Origin: Pseudomonadota bacterium
GTDB taxonomy: Bacteria; Pseudomonadota; Gammaproteobacteria; Steroidobacterales; Woeseiaceae
Direction: 5' to 3'
DNA length: 8,007 bases
Assembly: GCA_022565135.1 (NCBI GenBank)
Contig: JADFKA010000074.1
Location: forward strand, 1 to 8,007
Shown here in pieces: positions 1 through 6,742 of this stretch. Below the pieces are notes generated by a model. The model ran no database searches. It saw only the letters and a list, made by a program, of their open reading frames with translations, and was not told where the DNA came from. A program made the translations under genes and the position numbers. Position 1 is the first letter of the stretch, and every line of letters begins with the position of its first letter.

Positions 1-388
1 ATGACGGCACGGACAGGAATTCGGCAAATGCTCCGGGTCGATTGACACCCACGCCGGTGGTGTTCATGCACAGGTGTCTTCGCCCGGCACGGCAATTTCG
101 ACAAACGCCGCAGGTGATGTGGCCTTCGGCGGACACCCGGTCACTGGTGTTGAAACCCTTGACCTCGCTGCCGCACTCGACAATTTCACCGAAGAATTCG
201 TGGCCGATCGCGAGTGGCACGGAAATCGTGTTCCTCGCCCAGTCATTCCACTGGTAGATGTGAATATCAGTGCCGCAGATAGCGGTTCGAATCACTTTTA
301 TCAGCACATCGTTGGGTCCGACGTGTGGCACCTCGATGTCATCCATCCAGATGCCACGCTGCGCTTTTTTCTTGACGAGAGCCCGCAT
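1..388 (-). CDS. tdh: L-threonine 3-dehydrogenase, N-terminal part (cut by window edge)
   Basis: Zinc-dependent medium-chain dehydrogenase that oxidises L-threonine with NAD+ to 2-amino-3-ketobutyrate, the substrate of Kbl encoded just upstream. Reading the minus strand from the ATG at 388 gives 129 codons with no stop before the window edge; the family is about 340 residues long, so roughly 210 are missing. Visible motifs match the family: the catalytic-zinc region AICGTDIHIY (Cys38) and GHE (His63, Glu64), then the structural-zinc cysteines 93, 96, 99 and 107 in ITCGVCRNCRAGRRHLC, then GVGVNRPGAFAEF. The start is supported by the N-terminal match to E. coli Tdh (MKALSK-like, here MRALVK), an AAGG about 10 nt upstream, and the TGATG overlap with the kbl stop, which suggests translational coupling in one kbl-tdh operon. 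Identification is firm; only the C-terminal half is unseen. Confidence 0.96.
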   Translation of the reverse strand, partial: MRALVKKKAQRGIWMDDIEVPHVGPNDVLIKVIRTAICGTDIHIYQWNDWARNTISVPLAIGHEFFGEIVECGSEVKGFNTSDRVSAEGHITCGVCRNCRAGRRHLCMNTTGVGVNRPGAFAEFLSVPS

Positions 389-1587
389 CAGTTGATGACC
401 TTGAGTTCCCGCCCAACATCAGTGAACGCGTCGATCGCAAAGTCCAGTTGCTCGTGTGTCAGGCCGGCCGACATCTGCGTACGTATTCTTGCCTGGTCTT
501 TCGGTACGACAGGGAAGGAGAATCCGACGACGTATACACCGCGTAGCAGCAATTTGTCTGCCATCGCCTTTGCCACCCTTGCGTCGCCAAGCATGACCGG
601 AATGATCGGGTGCTCACCCGGTTGCAGGTCGAAGCCTCGTTCCGTCATCTTATTGCGGAAATAAGATGCGTTGTCATGCAATGTCTCCCGCAGCGTACTG
701 TCGCGTTCAAGCATATCGAAAACAGCAATCGTTGCGGCCACGATAATCGGTGCAACCGAATTTGAGAACAGGTACGGACGTGATCGCTGTCTCAGCCATG
801 CGACGATTTCCTTGCGTCCCGACGTGAATCCTCCGGATGCGCCGCCCAATGCTTTACCCAGTGTTCCCGTAATGATGTCTACACGCCCCATTACGTCGCG
901 AAATTCGTGAGTACCGCGACCTGTAGCGCCAAGAAAGCCCGTGGCGTGACAATCGTCGATCATCGTCAGCGCATCGTATTTTTCAGCGAGATCACAGATC
1001 GCCTGGAGATTGGCAATCGTGCCGTCCATCGAAAAAACGCCATCGGAAACGATAAGTCTTGCGTTGGCACCGCTGGCCGCCTCAAGCTGCCTGGCCAGGT
1101 CTCGCATGTCGTCATGCTGGTAACGAAATCTCTGTGCCTTCGATAAGCGGATGCCGTCGATAATGCTCGCATGATTCAGCGCGTCACTGATCACGGCATC
1201 CTGATCGCCAAGGATTGTCTCGAACAGACCCCCATTCGCATCAAAGCATGACGGATACAGGATCGTATCCTCCGTGCCGAGAAACACGCTGATGCGCTGC
1301 TCGAGATCCTTGTGCAATGTTTGCGTGCCGCAGATAAAGCGCACTGACGACATGCCGTAACCGTATTCATCGAGTGCTTTGTGAGCTGCCGCAATGACAT
1401 CGGGATGATTGGCGAGTCCCAGGTAGTTATTGGCGCAGAGGTTGAGCGCGTGCTGCGCACCGCCATTGCTTTTGACATTTATTTGCGCCTGTTGGGGCCC
1501 GGTTATCAGTCTTTCGGTCTTGTAGAGGCCCTGAGATTTCAGGGCCTCGGTTTGCGCGGCTAGAGACGCAAGAAAACTGGCTGTCAC
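388..1587 (-). CDS. kbl: Glycine C-acetyltransferase (2-amino-3-ketobutyrate CoA ligase)
   Basis: PLP-dependent alpha-oxoamine synthase family enzyme that cleaves 2-amino-3-ketobutyrate with CoA to glycine and acetyl-CoA, the second step of threonine degradation after Tdh. The 399 residues match the family length (E. coli Kbl is 398). Visible landmarks are NLCANNYLGLANHPD (about 49-63), SVRFICGTQ (81-89), SCFDANGGLFE (113-123), SDALNHASIIDG (134-145), SDGVFSMDG (181-189), DDCHATGFLG (211-220) and ITGTLGKALGG with the PLP-binding Lys245, followed by RSRPYLFSN and the C-terminal ARIRTQMSA. The start is a GTG at 1585-1587, chosen because it gives the family N-terminus and has an AGGGG Shine-Dalgarno (1597-1601) nine bases upstream. 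It is first in a kbl-tdh operon and divergent from putA. A strong hairpin lies early in its coding sequence (see 1525-1548). Confidence 0.97.
   Translation of the reverse strand: MTASFLASLAAQTEALKSQGLYKTERLITGPQQAQINVKSNGGAQHALNLCANNYLGLANHPDVIAAAHKALDEYGYGMSSVRFICGTQTLHKDLEQRISVFLGTEDTILYPSCFDANGGLFETILGDQDAVISDALNHASIIDGIRLSKAQRFRYQHDDMRDLARQLEAASGANARLIVSDGVFSMDGTIANLQAICDLAEKYDALTMIDDCHATGFLGATGRGTHEFRDVMGRVDIITGTLGKALGGASGGFTSGRKEIVAWLRQRSRPYLFSNSVAPIIVAATIAVFDMLERDSTLRETLHDNASYFRNKMTERGFDLQPGEHPIIPVMLGDARVAKAMADKLLLRGVYVVGFSFPVVPKDQARIRTQMSAGLTHEQLDFAIDAFTDVGRELKVIN
1525..1548 (-). repeat. Perfect 10-bp inverted repeat in the early kbl coding sequence
   Basis: The arms 1525-1534 (GAGGCCCTGA) and 1539-1548 are perfect reverse complements around a 4-base loop, with 7 of 10 pairs G-C. 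In kbl mRNA it covers nucleotides 40 to 63, encoding roughly residues 14-21 (EALKSQGL). No T-run follows on the minus strand, so it does not look like an intrinsic terminator. It could form a stable hairpin just downstream of the ribosome-binding region, or be a by-product of the coding sequence. Structure is seen; function is unknown. Confidence 0.6.
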
Positions 1588-1600
1588 GGGAACACACCCC

Positions 1601-1606
1601 TATATT
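1601..1606 (+). promoter_or_regulatory. Candidate -10 for putA (weak)
   Basis: TATATT on the plus strand is the best -10-like hexamer upstream of putA. At 17-bp spacing the -35 position (1578-1583) reads TGGCTG, a poor match to TTGACA, so an activator may be needed or the true promoter may lie elsewhere, for instance inside the kbl coding end. It overlaps the kbl 5' leader, so the two divergent promoters would sit back to back within about 25 bp. Low confidence. Confidence 0.25.
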
Positions 1607-1618
1607 CAAAGGCCGCAA

Positions 1619-1627
1619 AGTATAGCA
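1619..1627 (-). promoter_or_regulatory. Extended -10 promoter of the kbl-tdh operon
   Basis: On the minus strand this reads TGCTATACT, an extended -10 (TGn followed by TATACT, one base from TATAAT). No convincing -35 lies 16-18 bases upstream, which fits an extended -10 promoter. Transcription would begin near 1612, leaving a leader of about 25 nt that carries the AGGGG ribosome-binding site at 1597-1601. Inferred from motif and position only. Confidence 0.55.
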
Positions 1628-1656
1628 AGATGTGATTTCGAGAATGGAGTGAACTG

Positions 1657-1680
1657 ATGGTTCTTTTGCATGCGTTTTAG
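1657..1680 (+). other. Seven-codon upstream ORF overlapping the putA start
   Basis: ATG at 1657 opens an ORF encoding MVLLHAF that ends at TAG 1678-1680, eleven bases beyond the first base of the putA ATG (1670) and in a different frame. A GGAG at 1646-1649 stands seven bases before this ATG, ideal spacing, whereas putA's own ATG has only a weak GATGG (1656-1660). Ribosomes may therefore load on the short ORF and reach putA by reinitiation, or this may be a chance arrangement. Whether it is translated is inference. Confidence 0.35.
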
Positions 1681-4600
1681 CGATCAACCAGCTGCACATC
1701 GCAGCACCATTCCCTACATCAACGATCTGTACCTGGCCGATGAAGCGACCCTTGTCGCGGAGCTGACTGATGCGGCGGATCCGGGTGCGGTGGGCCGCGG
1801 AAAAATTCGAGAAACGGCCGCGCTGCTCGTCGGGGCAGTACGCCGAAGAACGACCAAAACCAGTGGCATTGACGCATTTTTGCAGCAGTATGATTTGTCC
1901 TCGGAGGAGGGTGTATTGCTCATGTGCATCGCCGAGGCGCTGCTGCGCATTCCCGACGCGGACACTGCAGACAGATTGATCGCCGATAAAATCACCTCGG
2001 CACGGTGGCAGGATCATCTTGGCGAAAGCGACTCGCTGTTTGTCAACGCGTCGACCTGGGGCCTGATGTTGACTGGGCAACTGCTGCAGCTCGATGAAGT
2101 CGTCAAGGTCAATCCTGTGCAGTTACTTGGCAAGCTTGCCAGTCGTGCAGGCGAACCCGTCGTCAGAACGGCGATGCGCCAGGCGATGCGAATTATGGGC
2201 CACCAATTTGTCATGGGACGGACGATCGATGAGGCGCTCGCGCGCTCCGTGAAAAAGGACAATAAGGCTTATCGTCATTCGTTCGACATGTTGGGTGAGG
2301 CCGCATTGACCCGTACCGACGCGGAACGCTACTTCGACGCCTATCGCAATGCGATCCGCAGTATTGGTGCAGGACCACAGGCGCCTGCACCAGACATCTT
2401 CTCGGCAGCGAGTATTTCGGTGAAGCTATCCGCGCTGCATCCGCGCTACTCGTATATGCAACAAGAGCGTGTGATGACCGAACTCGTGCCGCGCGTCGCC
2501 GAGCTCGTCATGCAGGCGAAGGACTCAGGCGTGGGTTTGACCATTGATGCCGAAGAGGCCGACCGTCTGGAGATTTCCCTGCAAATCTTCGCCAGTGTTT
2601 ATAAAGACAGCGCGATAGGTGACTACGAAGGCCTGGGCCTCGCTGTGCAAACCTATCAGCGGCGCGCTCGGGACGTCATCAGATTCCTGGCCGACCTGGC
2701 GAGCGACGTTGGCCGGCGTATCCCCGTGCGTATGGTAAAAGGCGCGTATTGGGATACCGAAATCAAGCATGGGCAGGAATTGGGACTGTCGAGTTACCCG
2801 GTTTTCACGCGCAAGGCGCATACCGACATTTCCTACCTTGCCTGTGCACGGCAATCGCTGGCGGCCGGCGATTCCCTGTATCCGCAGTTTGCAACGCACA
2901 ATGCTCACACCCTGGCGAGCGTAATGCACTACGCTGGATCGCGACGCGATTACGAATTTCAACGCTTGCATGGCATGGGCAAAGAGCTGTATGCGCAAGT
3001 CATCGACCCCGAGAGGTTTTCTCGACCCTGTCGCGTCTATGCTCCGGTTGGGAGCCATGAGGACCTGTTGCCCTACCTGGTGCGGCGCTTGCTCGAAAAT
3101 GGCGCTAACACGTCATTCGTAAACCGGATTGTTGACGAGAAGATTGATATTCAGGACATCATTGCCGACCCGATTACCATTGTCCGGAACCTCGATTACC
3201 AGCCGCATCCTCGCATCGTGTCTCCGCGTGATCTCTTTGGCGATGAGCGCCGCAATTCCAACGGTATCAACCTCCCGGATCGAAATGTCAGTGTTGACTT
3301 GCTGGCAGCTATGCAATCAGCCGCGGCCAGGCCATACACGGCTTGCCCGATCATCGGTGGCGAGTCCAAACAGGGCATTGCGGCTGCGTCGGTCAATCCG
3401 GCCGACACAAGCCAGGTCGTCGGTGAGTGCCAGCTGGCAGAAGCGAAACATGTCGACGCAGCGCTGGAGCAGGCTCTTGCCGGGCAGGCCGCGTGGAATA
3501 ACACGGTGGCGCAGGATCGTGCGCAAATATTGAACCGCGCTGCCGATCTGTTTGAGGACAATAGGGCGGAGTTGCTGACACTCTGCGTTGCCGAAGCCGG
3601 TAAGACGATTCCCGATGCTATCGCCGAAATTCGAGAGGCCGTGGATTTTCTACGCTATTACGCGGCGCAGGCGAACAGACTGTTCGGTGAGCCAATTGAA
3701 TTGCCGGGACCAACAGGTGAACGCAACACGCACGGCTTACGTGGGCGCGGCGTATTTGTGTGTATCAGTCCCTGGAATTTTCCACTGGCAATTTTTACCG
3801 GACAGGTTGCAGCTGCGTTAGCGGCCGGCAACGCCGTACTGGCAAAGCCGGCCGAACAGACGCCGCTTGTTGCGTACTGTGCTATCAGGCTGTTGCTCGA
3901 GGCCGGCGTACCTCCTTCTGTATTGCATTTCTTGCCTGGAGACGGGGCCACAGTAGGCGGGCGCGCGATCGCAGATCCACGCGTCGCGGGCGTTGCGTTC
4001 ACGGGCTCGACTGAAACCGCAAGGCTGATCAACAGGGCTCTGGCGGCCAGGGATGGTCAGATCGCGGCCCTGATCGCTGAGACCGGCGGGCAGAACGCGA
4101 TGTTTGTGGACAGTTCTGCGTTGCCGGAGCAGGTGGTGCTCGATAGCGTGACTTCGTCCTTCAATAGCGCCGGGCAGCGCTGTTCGGCCCTGCGAATCCT
4201 GTGCCTGCAGGAGGAAATTGCACCGCGTGTAATTGAAATGCTGATTGGCCATATGCAAGAACTCGATATCGGCGACCCATCTTTGCTTTCGACCGATGTC
4301 GGTCCGACAATTGATGAAGAAGCACGCTCACTACTGGCCACACATGTTGCAACGATGGGCAGGAAAGCCAAAATATTGCATGGCTGTACATTGCCTGACG
4401 CAACGCAATCGGGCACGTTTTTTCCGCCGACGCTGATTGAAATCGATAGCATCGATGTGCTTCAACGTGAAGTATTTGGACCGGTTCTGCATATCCTGCG
4501 TTTTCGCAGCAAGGATCTTCGGGCGACTGTTGACGCCATAAATGCGACCGGATACGGTCTGACGATGGGGCTGCACAGTCGTATCGACTCACGAGCAAGA

Positions 4601-4816
4601 AAGATTGCCGCGTTGTCCGGCGCTGGAAATTTCTACATCAATCGCAACATGGTCGGTGCCGTCGTCGGCGTACAACCGTTCGGTGGTCGTGGCTTGTCCG
4701 GTACGGGCCCGAAAGCCGGCGGTCCCTACTACTTGCCGAGATTTGGTACCGAGTATTCGATCAGCAACAACATTGCAGCGATCGGCGGCAACGCGACGCT
4801 GCTGTCAATGGACTGA
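1670..4816 (+). CDS. putA: Bifunctional proline dehydrogenase / L-glutamate gamma-semialdehyde dehydrogenase, minimal PutA
   Basis: Oxidises proline to glutamate: FAD-dependent proline dehydrogenase passes electrons to membrane quinone, then an NAD+-dependent aldehyde dehydrogenase finishes. Residues 1 to about 190 form the helical N-terminal region. The PRODH barrel runs to about 500, with SVKLSALHPRYSY (250-262), TIDAEEADRLE (291-301), RMVKGAYWD (354-362) and the substrate-binding YLVRRLLENGANTSF (469-483; Arg472, Arg473). The P5C dehydrogenase follows from about 520: SPWNFPLA (700-707), KPAEQTP (726-732), FTGSTETA (777-784), Glu804 in AETGGQNA, catalytic Cys838 in AGQRCSA, and EVFGPVL (934-940). 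At 1048 residues it lacks the ribbon-helix-helix DNA-binding domain and the C-terminal domain of the 1320-residue E. coli enzyme, so it is the short type A form and should not self-repress. The start is forced: the frame has a TGA at 1655-1657 and no earlier start codon. sdaA follows after 8 bp. Confidence 0.97.
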   Translation: MRFSDQPAAHRSTIPYINDLYLADEATLVAELTDAADPGAVGRGKIRETAALLVGAVRRRTTKTSGIDAFLQQYDLSSEEGVLLMCIAEALLRIPDADTADRLIADKITSARWQDHLGESDSLFVNASTWGLMLTGQLLQLDEVVKVNPVQLLGKLASRAGEPVVRTAMRQAMRIMGHQFVMGRTIDEALARSVKKDNKAYRHSFDMLGEAALTRTDAERYFDAYRNAIRSIGAGPQAPAPDIFSAASISVKLSALHPRYSYMQQERVMTELVPRVAELVMQAKDSGVGLTIDAEEADRLEISLQIFASVYKDSAIGDYEGLGLAVQTYQRRARDVIRFLADLASDVGRRIPVRMVKGAYWDTEIKHGQELGLSSYPVFTRKAHTDISYLACARQSLAAGDSLYPQFATHNAHTLASVMHYAGSRRDYEFQRLHGMGKELYAQVIDPERFSRPCRVYAPVGSHEDLLPYLVRRLLENGANTSFVNRIVDEKIDIQDIIADPITIVRNLDYQPHPRIVSPRDLFGDERRNSNGINLPDRNVSVDLLAAMQSAAARPYTACPIIGGESKQGIAAASVNPADTSQVVGECQLAEAKHVDAALEQALAGQAAWNNTVAQDRAQILNRAADLFEDNRAELLTLCVAEAGKTIPDAIAEIREAVDFLRYYAAQANRLFGEPIELPGPTGERNTHGLRGRGVFVCISPWNFPLAIFTGQVAAALAAGNAVLAKPAEQTPLVAYCAIRLLLEAGVPPSVLHFLPGDGATVGGRAIADPRVAGVAFTGSTETARLINRALAARDGQIAALIAETGGQNAMFVDSSALPEQVVLDSVTSSFNSAGQRCSALRILCLQEEIAPRVIEMLIGHMQELDIGDPSLLSTDVGPTIDEEARSLLATHVATMGRKAKILHGCTLPDATQSGTFFPPTLIEIDSIDVLQREVFGPVLHILRFRSKDLRATVDAINATGYGLTMGLHSRIDSRARKIAALSGAGNFYINRNMVGAVVGVQPFGGRGLSGTGPKAGGPYYLPRFGTEYSISNNIAAIGGNATLLSMD

Positions 4817-4824
4817 CAATAGCC

Positions 4825-6183
4825 ATGGCGACGATCAGTATATTCGACATCTTCAAAATCGGTATCGGTCCGTCGAGTTCACACACGACCGGGCCGATGA
4901 AGGCCGCGCGTGAATTCGCTTTACAACTCGAATCGGCCGCGGCAGAAGCCACTTCGATCCAGGTCACGCTGTACGGATCGCTCGCCTTTACGGGTAAGGG
5001 GCACGGTACGGACTCGGCGATCATGCTTGGACTCATGGGCATGCAATCCGAGACGATCGATCCTGACGCCGTCGAGGGTATTTTGCGCGGCATACATGCC
5101 AGCCATGAACTCGACGTGATGGGCTTGGGCCGCATTGTATTTGACCCCGAGAGACACATTGTTTTTGACTTCGGCGAGGAACTGCCGCGGCACACGAACG
5201 GCATGCGTTTCGTGGCCAGCATCGCAGCCGGCGAGAGCATCATCGAAGAGCTGTACTACTCCCTGGGTGGTGGCTTTATCGTACGCGGCGATGAGCCTGA
5301 AGTCGCCTGCCAGCAAGGAGAGCCTCCGTACCCGTTTGATAGCGCAGAGTCATTACTGTCGCTGGCCAAGGAGCATGGGCTTGGCATCGCCGAGTTGATG
5401 TTTGAGAACGAGTGTGGATGGCGCGATGCCGAGGACGTTACACGTCGAATCGACGATCTATGGATCGCAATGCAGGCCTGCATCGATCGAGGATTGCATG
5501 CAGATGGTGTCCTTCCTGGAAAAATGGCGGTGCTGAGACGGGCTGCCAAAATACGTCGAACACTGGAAGAGCGCGATGAGCCATCGGCACTCGATGCACT
5601 GGACTGGGTGAATGCGTATGCCATCGCGGTTAACGAGGAGAATGCTGTCGGCGGTCGTGTCGTCACGTCTCCAACTAACGGTGCGGCGGGAATCATTCCT
5701 GCCGTGATGATGTACTACCATCATTTTGTTCCGGATGCGAACGAGAACGGCATTCGCAATTTTTTACTGACTGCGGGTGCGATTGGCATACTTTACAAGA
5801 TCAATGCGTCAATTTCGGGCGCCGAAATGGGTTGTCAGGGGGAGATCGGTGTCGCGTGTTCTATGGCAGCTGGAGGACTTGTCGCGGCGCTCGGTGGTTC
5901 AAACGATCATATCGAGGAAGCTGCCGAAATCGGCATGGAGCACAACCTGGGCCTGACCTGTGATCCGATCGGGGGGCTCGTGCAGATACCCTGTATTGAG
6001 CGCAATGCGATGGGTTCGGTGAAGGCCATCAATGCGGCGAGACTCGCGATGCATGGTGACGGTACGCACAAAGTTTCGCTGGACCAGGTCATCGAAACAA
6101 TGCGCCAAACAGGTCTCGCCATGTCTTCGAGTTTCAAGGAGACGTCAAAGGGCGGCCTTGCTGTCAACGTTCCTGAGTGCTAG
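4825..6183 (+). CDS. sdaA: L-serine ammonia-lyase (iron-sulfur L-serine dehydratase), single-chain type
   Basis: Deaminates L-serine to pyruvate and ammonia using an oxygen-sensitive [4Fe-4S] cluster. The 452 residues hold both halves in one chain, as in E. coli SdaA (454). The beta domain opens with ISIFDIFKIGIGPSSSHTTGPM (from residue 4), then YGSLAFTGKGHGTD (50-63) and YYSLGGGFIV (144-153). The alpha domain holds AVNEENAVGGRVVTSPTNGAAG (268-289), SISGAEMGCQGEIGVACSMAAGG (329-351) and EHNLGLTCDPIGGLVQIPCIERN (372-394). Cluster ligands are probably Cys337, Cys379 and Cys390, with spacing identical to Cys343, Cys385 and Cys396 of the Legionella enzyme. The last residue is Cys452 (see findings). 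The ATG is 8 bp after the putA stop with only a weak ATGGA 12 bases upstream, so expression is probably coupled to putA. TAG at 6181-6183 lies inside the terminator stem. sdaA versus sdaB naming is arbitrary. Confidence 0.96.
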   Translation: MATISIFDIFKIGIGPSSSHTTGPMKAAREFALQLESAAAEATSIQVTLYGSLAFTGKGHGTDSAIMLGLMGMQSETIDPDAVEGILRGIHASHELDVMGLGRIVFDPERHIVFDFGEELPRHTNGMRFVASIAAGESIIEELYYSLGGGFIVRGDEPEVACQQGEPPYPFDSAESLLSLAKEHGLGIAELMFENECGWRDAEDVTRRIDDLWIAMQACIDRGLHADGVLPGKMAVLRRAAKIRRTLEERDEPSALDALDWVNAYAIAVNEENAVGGRVVTSPTNGAAGIIPAVMMYYHHFVPDANENGIRNFLLTAGAIGILYKINASISGAEMGCQGEIGVACSMAAGGLVAALGGSNDHIEEAAEIGMEHNLGLTCDPIGGLVQIPCIERNAMGSVKAINAARLAMHGDGTHKVSLDQVIETMRQTGLAMSSSFKETSKGGLAVNVPEC

Positions 6184-6228
6184 TACTCCGTCAATATCAC
6201 CTTGACGGAGTACTAGTGCGACTTTTTT
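6180..6228 (+). terminator. Intrinsic terminator of putA-sdaA; perfect 15-bp stem containing both convergent stop codons
   Basis: CTAGTACTCCGTCAA (6180-6194) and its exact reverse complement (6202-6216) enclose the 7-base loop TATCACC. Two wobble pairs and one G-C pair can extend the stem to 6177/6219. Six T residues follow at 6223-6228, giving a rho-independent terminator for the plus-strand operon. On the minus strand the same hairpin forms after the phosphatase gene, but no T-run follows, so termination there would be weaker or rho-assisted. The T-run also encodes the lysine pair at the phosphatase C-terminus. Confidence 0.85.
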
Positions 6229-6707
6229 GGATAATCGTAAACGACAAGTTCGGTCTCGGGCTGCTCATGTAGATTCCAATCGTCGCGCTCGAACCTGACC
6301 GACACAAATCCCGCCGTCGGCATATTACTTGTCAGTCCGGGCGACAGGAAATTTGCAAATGCTGTCAGGCCCGGGTTGTGGCCGACGATCATCAGGTTGT
6401 TGAAGCCAGTATCCTGGACGGCAATGACGTCGAGCAGTGTATCGAGTGAGGCGAGATACACATCATCCTCTCGCTGCAGAAATTCGACGGGATAGCCAAT
6501 CTCGCCGGCGATGACCTTCGCCGTTGTCCAGGCACGCATGGCCGGGCTGCAGATTATCAGCGATGGGCGAATACCAGCCGTTGCTATCCGCTGGCCCATG
6601 ACCGGCGCATCGCGTTCACCCCGACCATTGAGTGGGCGCTCGCGATCGCCGAGGCTTACATTTTTCCAGCTGGACTTGGCGTGGCGTACCAGAGTCAGAG
6701 TCTTCAT
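6213..6707 (-). CDS. sixA: SixA-like phosphohistidine phosphatase (histidine phosphatase superfamily)
   Basis: A 164-residue single-domain member of the histidine phosphatase superfamily, SixA/COG2062 type, which removes phosphate from phosphohistidine in proteins. The N-terminal LVRHAKSSW carries the nucleophile His9 and Arg8; RPLNGRGERDAP (24-35) is typical of this subgroup; SPAMRAWTTA (54-63) supplies Arg58; VGHNPGL (108-114) carries the second catalytic His110. It has no signal peptide and should be cytoplasmic. The ATG at 6707 gives the canonical start with the RHA motif at residues 8-10; no good Shine-Dalgarno is visible, and no in-frame ATG, GTG or TTG occurs in the gap back to sufT. 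It follows sufT after 35 bp on the same strand and probably sits at the end of the suf operon. The substrate is unknown; the symbol marks the family, since E. coli SixA is only distantly similar. Confidence 0.85.
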   Translation of the reverse strand: MKTLTLVRHAKSSWKNVSLGDRERPLNGRGERDAPVMGQRIATAGIRPSLIICSPAMRAWTTAKVIAGEIGYPVEFLQREDDVYLASLDTLLDVIAVQDTGFNNLMIVGHNPGLTAFANFLSPGLTSNMPTAGFVSVRFERDDWNLHEQPETELVVYDYPKKSH

Positions 6708-6724
6708 CAGTAGGGTAGCGACAA

Positions 6725-6739
6725 TCGGTGTTGCACCGA
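6725..6739 (-). repeat. Small hairpin between sufT and the phosphatase gene
   Basis: TCGGTG (6725-6730) and CACCGA (6734-6739) are perfect complements around a 3-base loop, filling most of the 35-bp gap between sufT and the sixA-like gene. Only TTG follows on the minus strand, so it is at best a weak terminator or an mRNA processing or stability element. It may be chance. Confidence 0.3.
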
Positions 6740-6742
6740 AGC

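Noticed and set aside
74..664. 196-codon plus-strand ORF opposite tdh and kbl
   Set aside because: It is antisense to two genes with clear family matches, and its translation shows no recognisable domain.
1631..1650. Possible CRP site upstream of putA (TGTGA at 1631-1635)
   Set aside because: Only one half-site is present; the position where TCACA should fall reads GAATG.
1588..1669. Riboswitch or structured leader between kbl and putA
   Set aside because: The gap is only 82 bp and holds promoters and ribosome-binding sites in both directions; no aptamer-like structure or terminator hairpin is visible.
1427..2080. 217-codon minus-strand ORF spanning the kbl/putA intergenic region
   Set aside because: It runs antisense to putA and out of frame through the kbl start and promoter; the translation is low in structure and matches nothing I know.
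2525..3058. 177-codon minus-strand ORF inside putA
   Set aside because: It lies wholly within the PRODH coding region and is a shadow of a high-GC gene.
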